A DNA stretch of 48,063 bases from Candidatus Obscuribacterales bacterium (GTDB lineage: Bacteria; Cyanobacteriota; Vampirovibrionia; Obscuribacterales; Obscuribacteraceae): NCBI GenBank assembly GCA_019747875.1, contig JAIEQI010000143.1, positions 1 to 48,063 on the forward strand, in the 5' to 3' direction. The notes below the pieces were generated by a model. That model was not told the origin of the DNA, did not search any database, and saw nothing but the letters and a program-made list of their open reading frames with translations. Shown here piece by piece: positions 1 through 7,957 of this stretch. The position numbers were made by a program, and so were the translations under genes. Each line of letters starts with the position of its first letter. Within the stretch, counting starts at the first letter, position 1.

Positions 1-43
1 TATAAGTAATATTTTTCGAAAATATCAGTTATAAGGAATATTT
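1..43. repeat. Short AT-rich direct repeat at left edge
   Basis: Two near-identical 14-bp copies (TATAAGTAATATTT at 1-14 and TATAAGGAATATTT at 30-43) lie 29 bp apart, with the palindrome-like ATATTTTTCGAAAATAT between them. The rest of 1-170 is AT-rich and holds no supportable gene. It may be promoter or operator sequence for a gene left of the window; that is a guess. Confidence 0.4.
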
Positions 44-170
44 GACATCTCTTTTTTATTCCATTTTTGAGTATCGCATTTCTTTGGCGAATGTTTAGGT
101 GCTGTGACCTGGTCGCCCCCAATCATTGATTGAGGTCAAACGGGGAAAAGCGAATTTGATGTTGGATGTC

Positions 171-1286
171 TTAAGCTTGTGTATCGCGGTGAAGGCGTGC
201 GACACAGGCTGATCTAATCTCGCGCGCTCTGATGTCCATCTTATTGGCCAATTGCGGCCGCTTCGTTTTGCGCAGTAATGCTGCATAAGTCTCGACGCAA
301 GCCGCTACTGATGGGTGCTCAACCCCATGGCAGCGGACGCGTGTTTTCATTGCTTGCTTCACTAGTGGCTCAGCATCCGAATACTTTCTAAGTGCCAAGT
401 ACATGTTGCTCAGATTCAATGCAAGGCGGGCCAGCTCTGCATCTGCCTTATCGTAAAACAGTTCACGAATCGAGATTGCGCGCTTGTAGATCGATTCGGC
501 TTGCTTGAATTTCTTCTGCCCACGCATAAATTCAGCCAGCATGGTCAAAGTGTCGGCTGCTTTTGGATTGTGCGGCCAAAAGGAATCTTCGCACTCAAGC
601 ATCGTACAAGCTACTAGTTCGTGGGCTTCTTTCAGGCGTTGCTGACCGAAATACAGGTTTATGATTTCCGCAAGACTGAGATAGTCGACCATGTATCCGA
701 TAGCACATTTATCCCTGATGATTTCAGCGGCGCGATCGGCGAAGTCCTTTGAAGTATTGCTATCGTCCTGGACAGAGTTTATTACTGCAAGGGCAATCAA
801 GCAAAACGCTGATTGATAGCTATTTTGTTGGCCGTCTTTTTGGTAGATGTTCAAGAGCTTTAACAGATTATCTTCAGCTTGTTGCAGTTCATTCAGGGAG
901 AGATAGAAATATATTCGGCATCGAATCGCGTGCGCGATACTCTCTTCGCTTGCTTCCCTGTCAGCCTCAATCACGTCCACGGCTCTATGAAAAAGCTCTT
1001 CTGCCTCATCCGTTCTATTTAAGATCATGCAAAGCCATGCTATCTTTTGCGTAGCAAGTTTAACCCGCTCACTTGAGCGCGGTGATTCGTTCTCGGTGAG
1101 GTCCAGGGCTCGGCGGAAAAGCGCTTCTGCCCTCTCGTAGTTTTTTGTTAGTAGATGGTGTTCAGCACACAAGTTGAGAGCCGGTAAAATCGCTGGCTCG
1201 TTTTGGCCAAGCTGAGCTTCAGCTTCTTCAAGCTGGCGTTCAAGCAATGCTGCTCGTTCGTCTTGCCACACTGGTCGTTCGTTCAT
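171..1286 (-). CDS. Tetratricopeptide-repeat protein (kinesin-light-chain-like TPR)
   Basis: A 371-residue, soluble-looking helical protein with no signal peptide or membrane segment. It consists of degenerate 34-42-residue helical pairs with the TPR spacing (A..L..RAL, YERAEALFRRAL, DEAEELFHRAV, KQAESIYKRAI, SDAEPLVKQAM). The last third, with HPSVAACVETYAALLRKTKR, is the KLC-type TPR_12 style common in cyanobacterial-lineage genomes. TPRs are protein-interaction scaffolds, so no enzymatic function can be assigned. It stands alone: the neighbour at 1674 is transcribed divergently across a 387-bp gap. The start ATG at 1286 has only a weak ribosome site (CCCTGCAAAG upstream). The TPR call is firm, the role unknown. 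Confidence 0.85.
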   Translation of the reverse strand: MNERPVWQDERAALLERQLEEAEAQLGQNEPAILPALNLCAEHHLLTKNYERAEALFRRALDLTENESPRSSERVKLATQKIAWLCMILNRTDEAEELFHRAVDVIEADREASEESIAHAIRCRIYFYLSLNELQQAEDNLLKLLNIYQKDGQQNSYQSAFCLIALAVINSVQDDSNTSKDFADRAAEIIRDKCAIGYMVDYLSLAEIINLYFGQQRLKEAHELVACTMLECEDSFWPHNPKAADTLTMLAEFMRGQKKFKQAESIYKRAISIRELFYDKADAELARLALNLSNMYLALRKYSDAEPLVKQAMKTRVRCHGVEHPSVAACVETYAALLRKTKRPQLANKMDIRAREIRSACVARLHRDTQA

Positions 1287-1372
1287 CTTTGCAGGGTCTT
1301 ACAACGGGTCGCCGGATGAGACATTATACTCGTCTTGGAGCATGCCATCTTTTTCGTAAGTGACCTTCAAGG

Positions 1373-1407
1373 CGCTTGAGATCAACTGCAATCGCTTGAG
1401 ATCAACT
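1373..1407. repeat. Two-copy 20-bp tandem repeat in a divergent intergenic region
   Basis: CGCTTGAGATCAACT occurs at 1373-1387 and again at 1393-1407 (period 20). It lies in the 387-bp gap (1287-1673) between the divergent TPR gene and the small secreted protein gene. Apart from this repeat and the ribosome site of the gene at 1674, I see nothing definite in the gap. The repeat could be a paired binding site. Confidence 0.4.
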
Positions 1408-1673
1408 AGATCATAGATCGTTTTGCTGTTTCGTTGCCTATTGAGCTTCCGGTGCCAGGGGTCTTTGCTCGCCTCGAAATACCTTGTCGCCTATGGTGCT
1501 GCTCTGTTTAGCCCGCAATAAAGCATCTTCAGCTTTTTATAGTTTGTGGACTTTTATGGTATCGCTCGAAATATAGTGACTATAGATATTGGCGGCATTT
1601 TTAGCTGAAGGTCTAAAGGAACCATAGTTCGAAAACCTAGTCTCTATCAACGACTACAGGAGGAGCGTTTGAT

Positions 1674-2039
1674 ATGTTTTTGAAAGCCGCAACATTAACA
1701 GCCTGTTTGGCAGCCACTTTTGGCACAATGGTCATCCCTGCCGAAGCACAATACTACGGTGACTACGGCGATTGGCGCTATCGTAATGGATTCCGCAGCA
1801 ATCGTTTTGACAATAATTGGGGCATGCGCCGGGGACAATATCGTCGATATTGGAACCGTATGAGTTCCTATCGTCGCCGCATGTTGGAGAACCAACTGAG
1901 AGCCCAATGGATGCAGTTCCATCCAGGCTGGCGAGGTAATCTCAACTGGAATACATATAATGATCCAGCATTCTTCGATTACATGTATCGTTCAAATCCA
2001 GGTCTGATGACCACTCTCAGAACCTACCTCGGTTTCTAA
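1674..2039 (+). CDS. Small secreted Tyr/Arg/Trp-rich protein
   Basis: A 121-residue protein with a clear Sec signal peptide: MFLKAATLTACLAATFGTMV then IPAEA-Q, with cleavage likely after residue 25 (AEA|QYY). The mature part is unusually rich in Tyr, Arg, Trp and Asn (YYGDYGDWRYRNGF, RRGQYRRYWNRM), very basic, and without Cys or a recognised domain. It probably acts in the periplasm or cell envelope. An excellent ribosome site (AGGAGGAG, about nine bases before the ATG) and a dedicated terminator at 2071-2105 mark it as a monocistronic, well-translated gene. Function unknown. Confidence 0.8.
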   Translation: MFLKAATLTACLAATFGTMVIPAEAQYYGDYGDWRYRNGFRSNRFDNNWGMRRGQYRRYWNRMSSYRRRMLENQLRAQWMQFHPGWRGNLNWNTYNDPAFFDYMYRSNPGLMTTLRTYLGF

Positions 2040-2070
2040 ATAGAAGCGAGCTAAATCTATAAGGTGAAAG

Positions 2071-2105
2071 TCGTCAGCAACTATTAGTTGCTGGCGATTT
2101 CTTTT
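2071..2105 (+). terminator. Rho-independent terminator after the secreted-protein gene
   Basis: TCGTCAGCAAC (2071-2081), loop TATTA, and GTTGCTGGCGA (2087-2097) form an 11-bp stem with one G-T wobble. It is followed by TTTCTTTT. It lies 31 bp past the stop of the gene at 1674 and just before the convergent end of larC. Confidence 0.85.
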
Positions 2106-2111
2106 GAGTTC

Positions 2112-3353
2112 TTAGCTTGTTGATGAGCTGCCAAGTCTGCTCTGTTCTTCGTAGCTATTCATCACGAGCTGGTGTGCTTCTTTTATCGAAATATTCCTAG
2201 CTGTCGCCATCGCTGCTAGATCGTCGAATTCAGGATGAACGTTTAGTACGTTCCCACTGCGATCCTTTGCAATTTTCACCTTAACTCTTGTGCTTTGATC
2301 AACAGTTACATCCACGAAACTGCGCTCTGCCACAAGCCTTTTCATATACTGAACCCGTGCGCCGATTGTTGTTGTGTGCGTCAGCAGTAACTCCTGAATC
2401 AGTGTTGCGTTCGAAGGATCGCAAATTACACTCAATGCATGACCGCTGCGTCCCTTTTTCATTAAACAGGGGCTTACAGTTACATCAAGCGCGCCAGATT
2501 GCCAGAGGCGATCAACGGCGTACGAAATCCCTTGCGGTGACTGATCATCTATGTTCGCTTCGACAACCGCTATCTGTTCCTCTCTAAAGCGTTGTGATGC
2601 GTTAGATTCTTCCGCTATTCCAACCAGCACACGGCAAACATTTGGCCAATGCTCCGAATCTTTATTGCCTGCTCCCGAGCCAGAGCCAATCACCTTTTCA
2701 AAGCCGAGATGCGCTCCCCAGCTGTCTGCGATTTCGCAAAGAATGGCGGCACCGGTTGGCGTGAGGCACTCATAAGGGATAGAGAAGTTTGATATCGCTG
2801 CTTGCGAATCAGCAATCAGTTTTTGCACAGCTGGGGCTGGCACGGGAAGATTTCCATGCTGTGTCAGAACAGTCCCACTACCAAGCGGCACTGCTGACAC
2901 ACTCGCTTTCTCTATCTTGCAGAGATCAAATGCAATTGCAAAACCAAGGATATCTACAATGGAATCAATGGCGCCGACTTCGTGGAAATGTACGTCTTCG
3001 ATAGGTATTCCATGCACAAATGCTTCTGCCGTGCCCAGTCGATGAAAGATTCTATGCGCTAAATCCTTTGCACCAGGAGAAATTTCAGAGCGCTCAATAA
3101 TGTCGAGAATCTCGGACAGATGCCGCTCTGTTGTTTGCGGTCCAACTGGAATGATATCTACTTTGTTCGTTTTCAAAGAGCAGCGCTCTACCCTTTTGAT
3201 TGAAATTGTAAATGAGTTCTCTGGCAGAGCGATCTTTTGCACAGCATCGTGCCAATCCGCATATTCAAACAAGCCAGTATCTAACATGGCGGCAAGCAAC
3301 ATGTCGCCTGCCGCGCCAAACTGACAATCAAAATGAGCTGCTGTTTTCTTCAT
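2112..3353 (-). CDS. larC: LarC, nickel-pincer cofactor nickel-insertion protein
   Basis: A 413-residue full-length LarC (DUF111) in one frame. LarC inserts nickel into pyridinium-3,5-bisthiocarboxylic acid mononucleotide in a CTP-dependent way, making the nickel-pincer cofactor of lactate racemase and other LarA-family enzymes. Family signatures seen: the N-terminal DCQFGAAGDMLLAAMLD, the metal-type HFHEVGAIDSIVDILG near residue 125, LTPTGAAIL near 200, GSGSGAGNKD near 225, and a C-terminal ferredoxin-like half with VEANIDDQSPQGISYAVDRL. In some lactobacilli larC is split by a programmed frameshift; here it is continuous. No larA, larB or larE is in the window. It is the last gene of a minus-strand run (5274 to 2112) with gaps of 16 and 36 bp. 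Confidence 0.9.
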   Translation of the reverse strand: MKKTAAHFDCQFGAAGDMLLAAMLDTGLFEYADWHDAVQKIALPENSFTISIKRVERCSLKTNKVDIIPVGPQTTERHLSEILDIIERSEISPGAKDLAHRIFHRLGTAEAFVHGIPIEDVHFHEVGAIDSIVDILGFAIAFDLCKIEKASVSAVPLGSGTVLTQHGNLPVPAPAVQKLIADSQAAISNFSIPYECLTPTGAAILCEIADSWGAHLGFEKVIGSGSGAGNKDSEHWPNVCRVLVGIAEESNASQRFREEQIAVVEANIDDQSPQGISYAVDRLWQSGALDVTVSPCLMKKGRSGHALSVICDPSNATLIQELLLTHTTTIGARVQYMKRLVAERSFVDVTVDQSTRVKVKIAKDRSGNVLNVHPEFDDLAAMATARNISIKEAHQLVMNSYEEQSRLGSSSTS

Positions 3354-3389
3354 CTTCTCATCGCCAAAACGTCACGCCATACTACCAAA

Positions 3390-4628
3390 CTAGTAACGAA
3401 ACAGTTGTCCATCCCCTGCTTTAAGATCAATATTGAAACATCCCAAGTTGTCTGAACGAAGCTTCTTCCAGGATGAATCATCGCGGTCAAATCTCTCGAT
3501 TTCAGATTTGTTCTTGACCTTGAATGTCAAAAGTTGATTCGAGTGGTAATCTCGGTTTACCACCATGAAAGCCTTGCCAATTTCTGAATCAAACAAACCT
3601 AGAACGAGTTCACCTTTTGACTCAATACTAACTGGTTCGGAACTTGGGATCGCTGTCCCTCCCGTCGGTATGGGACTTGTGTGAAAGATGGAGGTGGATT
3701 TTAGTTTCATCAGTTCCGGACCCAATGATTTAAGTTCTTTATTCAATTGGACAATGGGCGTGAGCAAAGACTCGGTTGGTTTTCCGTCTCGATATATGCC
3801 CATATACGATTTTGGACCCCAGTAAAGGAAGTAGCTAATCCCTCGCCCCCCGTATGCAAGAGTGGTATAAACCTGCCATCGAAGCTCTGCTTGGTTGGGT
3901 TCTCTGAAATTTGGAAGAAACTTGGAGGCTTGTATGATGTTTAGAAATGGAATATTGCCTTTCAGCGCGGCTTCTCTAACGATGGAGATATTTACGAAAT
4001 AATTTTCTAAGTCATATGGCTTCCCATCATCTTTTTGAAAGAAGTTGTAGTAGTCATAGCTCAGAAGATCTGGTTTGACCGTTTCAATGTATTGGCACAG
4101 AAAATCCAAGTAGGTTCTGCCTGGGTCAGTTCCCCTTTTGCCTTCTACTGCATAAATTGGCAGCATATTTACAAATGAAAGATGGTTAGGATCGCGTTTT
4201 CGAATACGGTCGACAAGGGCAGCTACAGCATGAAAATGTGTTGGTTGAGGCTCGTCATAAACGTAGTATGCACCTAACGCTGGATGATCTTTTACCTTAT
4301 CGATCAGCTCATCCAACTGTTCGAGTTTCTCTTTAGAGTATGCAGTTTCGGGATGGAGAAGTCCGTGTTCCAACATCACTTTGATGCCATGCTTTTCAGC
4401 AAAGTCTAGAGCTTCAATCCATGCTGGAACGAGATTGAAATTCTCGTTTTTTGCATTAATCATCGATTGTTCTATGGGGGGAGCTGAGCAGCAATAAGAG
4501 ATAAGAAAGTCATTTTGTTTCCAGCCGGTCTTGTGGGCACCAATGATTCGCTTTGAACAACTGGTAGCGATAAAGCAAATTAACACAGCGACAACACAAA
4601 TACAAAGAAGGTGTCGTCCGTTTCTCAA
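3390..4628 (-). CDS. Glycoside-hydrolase-like TIM-barrel lipoprotein
   Basis: A 412-residue predicted lipoprotein: an N-terminal hydrophobic stretch ends in a lipobox (IATSC, Cys at residue 24), so the mature protein should be anchored by lipid. The body has the strand-helix spacing of a beta/alpha barrel glycosidase: HGIKVMLEHGLL, HPALGAYYVYDEPQPTHF (Asp-Glu-Pro at the end of a strand, as in GH-A-like barrels), DLLSYDYYNFF, GNIPFLNIIQASKF and GGRGISYFLYWGP. A beta-sandwich-like tail with VLGLFDSEIGKAFMVVNRDY follows, as in bacterial glycosidases. The substrate is unknown. The start codon is TTG at 4628, chosen because it precedes the signal sequence. It probably shares a transcript with the genes on either side. 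Confidence 0.65.
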   Translation of the reverse strand: MRNGRHLLCICVVAVLICFIATSCSKRIIGAHKTGWKQNDFLISYCCSAPPIEQSMINAKNENFNLVPAWIEALDFAEKHGIKVMLEHGLLHPETAYSKEKLEQLDELIDKVKDHPALGAYYVYDEPQPTHFHAVAALVDRIRKRDPNHLSFVNMLPIYAVEGKRGTDPGRTYLDFLCQYIETVKPDLLSYDYYNFFQKDDGKPYDLENYFVNISIVREAALKGNIPFLNIIQASKFLPNFREPNQAELRWQVYTTLAYGGRGISYFLYWGPKSYMGIYRDGKPTESLLTPIVQLNKELKSLGPELMKLKSTSIFHTSPIPTGGTAIPSSEPVSIESKGELVLGLFDSEIGKAFMVVNRDYHSNQLLTFKVKNKSEIERFDRDDSSWKKLRSDNLGCFNIDLKAGDGQLFRY

Positions 4629-4644
4629 AGTCTAGCTCTCTATC

Positions 4645-5274
4645 TCACTGCTTTGCTGGGAGGCTTATTTCGGGCAGGTTGGTTTCGCCCGTTATTGTAA
4701 CTTCGTGCTGGTATAGGGGTGAGAGTTTCGCATAGCGGTCGTTGCGGATTTCCATTACTTTCTTGCCCGGGGAAAGGAGAAGTGAGAAAGTGCCGTCTCC
4801 TTTTGTGGTTGTGTAGCCGCCACCGTGTATGGTATCGCTTCGGCTTGCTTTGTCGTGAGCGTTGAACTTGATGTCTATTCCTTTGAGCCCTTGTCCTGCT
4901 GATAGGATGCGACCGGTGACCCTGAAGCCCTGATGCAATTGAACGATGAAATGCTTGGATAGCTCACCTGTTACGTGCCCATAATGAGCGGGGCTCAGGT
5001 CCATTCTTGCTGGAGGAAGAACATCGAAAGCCAAATTCTTGCAAGGACTGTGCTCGACTTCGAATTCGCCTTTTGCATTTGACTTGCCGCTGTGATATTC
5101 GTCGTGGTCTTCGTCGTGAACCACGATCTTAGCACCGTTGACAGGCTTTCCGTGAGAGTCCATCACCTTTCCTTTGAGAAAGTGTGACTCCTCATCCTCG
5201 GCTATTGTCGGCTGTACGCTGAATAGCGAAACGCATAGTGTAACTAGAAGAATGCCGAAACGATCTGAGACCAT
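4645..5274 (-). CDS. Secreted protein with carboxypeptidase-regulatory-like (CpR) domains
   Basis: A 209-residue protein with an N-terminal signal peptide (hydrophobic residues 8-20, cleavage probably after TIA at about 25). Two Ig-like/CpR-type modules follow. The first has the signature KVMDSHGKPVNGAKIVVHDE, then GKSNAKGEFEV. The second has RVTGRILSAGQGLKGIDIKF, then TTKGDGTFSLLLSPGKKVMEI. This GxVxDxxGxPVxGAxVxV...T-D-xGxF pattern is typical of extracytoplasmic structural or binding domains. It is first in a probable three-gene minus-strand transcript with the glycosidase-like lipoprotein (16-bp gap) and larC. No enzymatic residues are recognised. Confidence 0.75.
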   Translation of the reverse strand: MVSDRFGILLVTLCVSLFSVQPTIAEDEESHFLKGKVMDSHGKPVNGAKIVVHDEDHDEYHSGKSNAKGEFEVEHSPCKNLAFDVLPPARMDLSPAHYGHVTGELSKHFIVQLHQGFRVTGRILSAGQGLKGIDIKFNAHDKASRSDTIHGGGYTTTKGDGTFSLLLSPGKKVMEIRNDRYAKLSPLYQHEVTITGETNLPEISLPAKQ

Positions 5275-5373
5275 GGAAACTGTTCTGCAGGGGCTTGGTT
5301 AAATATACAACGTTACGCTTCAATCTGCCAACGCACTGTCAGATTATCTGACTCGGCCGCTTAGAAGGTGAAT

Positions 5374-5447
5374 GCCGGTAAGATGTTGGCGCTCACAGGA
5401 TCGAACCGAAGATCGAAGCCGGCAAGATGCCGGCGCTCCCGGGATCG
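5374..5447 (+). repeat. Two copies of a short 7-3-7 palindromic repeat
   Basis: Copy 1 (5374-5403) reads GCCGGTA-AGA-TGTTGGC then GCTCACAGGATCG. Copy 2 (5418-5447) reads GCCGGCA-AGA-TGCCGGC then GCTCCCGGGATCG. Each has two 7-base arms around a 3-base AGA loop and a conserved GCTC..GGATCG tail. The pairing of copy 1 is kept in RNA by G-U wobbles. Related copies lie at 23531-23560 (minus) and 31367-31402. This is a REP-like family; translated on the minus strand it gives an AGILPA-type peptide. Confidence 0.7.
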
Positions 5448-5632
5448 ACTTTTATTTGGGCGACGCTCGCTATACCTGGGTAGTCGAACTCGCCGATCTT
5501 TTTCAACTCTTCGGTTCGTTCTTGAATGATGCGAATCCAATTGGCGAAGGGAGATTCCGGCTCTTCGTGAATTGCTTGAAGGCTTGGGAGAAACCACACG
5601 TAGCTGTTATTTTGTAAACGATTCTTATCGAG
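5393..5632 (-). pseudogene. Stop-free in-frame continuation behind the APH stop codon
   Basis: After the TAG stop of the phosphotransferase gene (5633-5635), the same frame stays open for about 80 codons. Its first 60 look like real protein (SYVWFLPSLQ, IHEEPESPFANWIRIIQERT, EELKKIGEFDYPG) before the frame enters the palindromic repeats. No ribosome site precedes the only in-frame start (GTG at 5599). It may be a C-terminal extension cut off by a nonsense mutation, a readthrough product (TAG followed by C), or a separate decaying gene. The call is tentative. The remainder of 5275-5392 holds nothing recognisable. Confidence 0.35.
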
Positions 5633-6766
5633 CTACTTTGAACACTGCTCCAAAAAACAGGCACAAAATTTCCAGTATGCAGAAAGACTCTCCACATGCG
5701 AGCGGGGATCAACAAACTCGTCCAGTAACCAGCGCATGATCACCAGTTGCGTGTATTCCATGTATTTGTCCAGAAGACGCATTTTTGAACCAGTTATGCG
5801 TGCGTACCTGCTGTAACCGTCAAGGAAAAACTCCATTCGTTGCGCGCTGATCGGTGGATCATACGGGCTCGATGGGAAGTCGAAACAGAACAAATACAGT
5901 GCATAACTTAAGTCGTAGAGCGGACTTCCGATGCACGCATATTCCCAATCGCAAACCAGTTTTATACCAGCTGGCGAGAAGATGATGTTGCTCGAATGGA
6001 AATCGCCGTGATTTACGACAAGTGCACTTTTCTGTTCGACTGCTGCGAGCTCTGCGCAGAGGATCGCAGCTCGCGCTGTTATTTTGTCCGAGTGCGAAAG
6101 TACTTTTTGTATTGCGTCAATCACGTCTGACGGGACGTCTTTGGAGGCTTTGATTTCGTGGGCGACGCATGGCGCTCCTACGTCTCCAGAATCGGATTTT
6201 AGAGTCGAGCCACCAGGATCGGATGGCGTTGCTCCTACAGGATCAAAAAATGCTTTTACTTCTGCGAGGCTTTTGCTCAATCGTCCCGGCTCCGACTCAA
6301 TAAGCGCCTTTACCGTAAGCGCTTTCCCTTCGGAGTAAAGTTGCTCGGCAATGAAGTTGGATTTGGAATGCAGCGAACCCAAAGCTTCGCCTGCTTTACT
6401 ACAGTGAATATTGCTGCAGTCGAATGACAGCCAATCGTAATGCACATCGGTCGGCACGAAAGACTGACAAGTCCAGAATTTATCGTCATGCCGGACACAC
6501 CATTCACCATCACGACTGCGTTTAAACGTTGGGGTATAGATAAGCTCCGCCGCTTGCAACGCCCTGCAAAGTTCAATCTGTCTGCTTTCGTCTTTATCGC
6601 TGAACTTAATGAAGAGCCTTTCAGTCGTGGAGCTTCGGTCTTTGATGTCGACGAGGAAAATATGTGGAAAGCGCAGCCTGGTGACTGATATGGGGGAAAA
6701 GCCGAAACTCGAAGTGACGTCCTCCACAATCTTGAGAGAGTCCAAAACGCGGACATTTCTTAGCAC
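5633..6766 (-). CDS. Aminoglycoside-phosphotransferase-family (APH) kinase
   Basis: A 377-residue protein with a eukaryotic-kinase-like fold of the APH/choline-kinase family. The catalytic Brenner motif is clear (VVNHGDFHSSNIIF), followed by the metal-binding Asp in KLVCDWEYACIGSPLYDLSY. The N-lobe has strand-rich VTRLRFPHIFLVDIKD and the ATP-Lys-type LFIKFSDKDESRQIELCRAL. Such enzymes phosphorylate small hydroxyl substrates (choline, homoserine, sugars, antibiotics); the substrate cannot be told. Residues around 165-205 form a low-complexity insert that looks like in-frame copies of a short genomic repeat. The start is GTG at 6766 with GAGG seven bases upstream. The protein may once have been longer at the C-terminus (see 5393-5632). 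Confidence 0.85.
   Translation of the reverse strand: MLRNVRVLDSLKIVEDVTSSFGFSPISVTRLRFPHIFLVDIKDRSSTTERLFIKFSDKDESRQIELCRALQAAELIYTPTFKRSRDGEWCVRHDDKFWTCQSFVPTDVHYDWLSFDCSNIHCSKAGEALGSLHSKSNFIAEQLYSEGKALTVKALIESEPGRLSKSLAEVKAFFDPVGATPSDPGGSTLKSDSGDVGAPCVAHEIKASKDVPSDVIDAIQKVLSHSDKITARAAILCAELAAVEQKSALVVNHGDFHSSNIIFSPAGIKLVCDWEYACIGSPLYDLSYALYLFCFDFPSSPYDPPISAQRMEFFLDGYSRYARITGSKMRLLDKYMEYTQLVIMRWLLDEFVDPRSHVESLSAYWKFCACFLEQCSK
6160..6246. repeat. Repeat-derived in-frame insert inside the APH gene
   Basis: The stretch carries two runs that resemble the tail and arm of the palindromic repeat seen at 5374-5447: GGATGGCGTTGCTCCTACAG followed by GATC, and GCATGGCGCTCCTAC. GGGCGACGC, which recurs elsewhere in the window, is at 6160-6168. 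In frame it encodes a Gly/Asp/Pro/Ser segment of about 35 residues lying between the N- and C-lobe parts of the kinase. The match is degenerate, so the assignment is tentative. Confidence 0.35.
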
Positions 6767-6841
6767 GGACTCGACCTCATGATTACCTATGGACTAAAAT
6801 GAAACATCGGACTATCGCCGCAGACAGTATAGAGGCAAACA

Positions 6842-7957
6842 ATGGCAGTTCGCATCGGACCGCTATTTTTGAGAAGCAGGGTTTACGTACCGCCGATGGC
6901 TGGCGTCACGGACATAGTTTTTCGTGACATTGTCAGGCAAGTAGATCGTCACTGCTTGCTGTCTACTGAAATGGTCTCGAGCAAGGGTCTGCTCTATCGC
7001 AAAGAAAGCCACATCATGGATCTGGCTGAGGACGAGCATCCCATTGGTATTCAGATTTTCGGTCATGAGCCGGAAATCATGGCAAATGCGGCTCAAATGG
7101 CTCAAGCGCGAGGCGCTGACTTTATCGACATTAACATGGGTTGTCCTGTGCCGAAGATCACCAAAGGCAAGGATGGCTGTGCTTTGATGCGTGAACCGGA
7201 GCTTGCCAGCGAAATTATCAAAACAGTGAAAGCCGCGGTGCAAGTCCCAGTCACCGTCAAGTTCAGGCTTGGCTGGGACGACAACACAAGAAATGCAGTC
7301 GAGTTTGGGCTGATGGTACAGGACGCAGGCGCGTCTCTTGTTACTGTTCATGGACGCACCCGGCAGCAACTTTACTCCGGGAAGGCTGATTGGAGCTTCA
7401 TTGCACAGGTGAAGAAGGCACTTGATATTCCCGTTTTCGGAAATGGTGATGTTTTTGAACCCCAGGATGCTCTCAAACTTTTGGAAATAGCAGGCGTAGA
7501 TGGTGTTGCCGTCGCACGCGGCTCTCTCGGCAATCCATGGCTCATTCCGAGAATCACAAAATATCTGGACACTGGAATTCTTGACGATCCGCCTCATGAA
7601 GTAGAGCGGCTCATCATTGCTTTCAAGCATTGCCTGGGTCTTGTGCGATACAAAGGACTGCGAGTCGGAACGAGTGAAAGCCGCCGCCATCTCACTCACT
7701 ACACCAAAGGAATAGTCGGTGGAGCAGTGTTCCGCAACCGTCTTACACAAACAAGTTCAGTCGAAGATGCGCTCAACACGCTCTCTGATCTGGCTGAGCA
7801 TGTTGATGGAAAAGAAGGTAGACACAGATTCCTACTTGCTGTAGAGAATGATTATCTCGAATATTGCAAACATCCAGGCGAAGGGACACGCAATAGTAAA
7901 CACGGTGTCCATGCCCCAGTTGATGTCGATGCCGTCGCGCCAGTCGCAGTACCATAA
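6842..7957 (+). CDS. dusB: tRNA-dihydrouridine synthase DusB
   Basis: An FMN/NADPH-dependent enzyme that reduces uridines in the tRNA D-loop. Seen are the N-terminal barrel start VPPMAGVTDIVFRDI, the catalytic Cys101 in INMGCPVPKITKGKDG, VPVTVKFRLGWDD, the FMN phosphate-binding VTVHGRTRQQLYSGKADW and VFGNGDVFEP, and VDGVAVARGSLGNPWLI. A C-terminal helical domain for tRNA binding follows. At 371 residues it is about 50 longer than E. coli DusB. The last 35 or so residues (from about LEYCKHPGEG, rich in Val, Ala, Pro) have no family look and coincide with an antisense overlap with the next gene. GAGG lies six bases before the ATG. It is divergent from the APH gene. Confidence 0.95.
   Translation: MAVRIGPLFLRSRVYVPPMAGVTDIVFRDIVRQVDRHCLLSTEMVSSKGLLYRKESHIMDLAEDEHPIGIQIFGHEPEIMANAAQMAQARGADFIDINMGCPVPKITKGKDGCALMREPELASEIIKTVKAAVQVPVTVKFRLGWDDNTRNAVEFGLMVQDAGASLVTVHGRTRQQLYSGKADWSFIAQVKKALDIPVFGNGDVFEPQDALKLLEIAGVDGVAVARGSLGNPWLIPRITKYLDTGILDDPPHEVERLIIAFKHCLGLVRYKGLRVGTSESRRHLTHYTKGIVGGAVFRNRLTQTSSVEDALNTLSDLAEHVDGKEGRHRFLLAVENDYLEYCKHPGEGTRNSKHGVHAPVDVDAVAPVAVP

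Noticed and set aside
6863..7750. 295-codon frame antisense to dusB
   Set aside because: Shadow of the highly conserved dusB frame; its sequence has no domain character.
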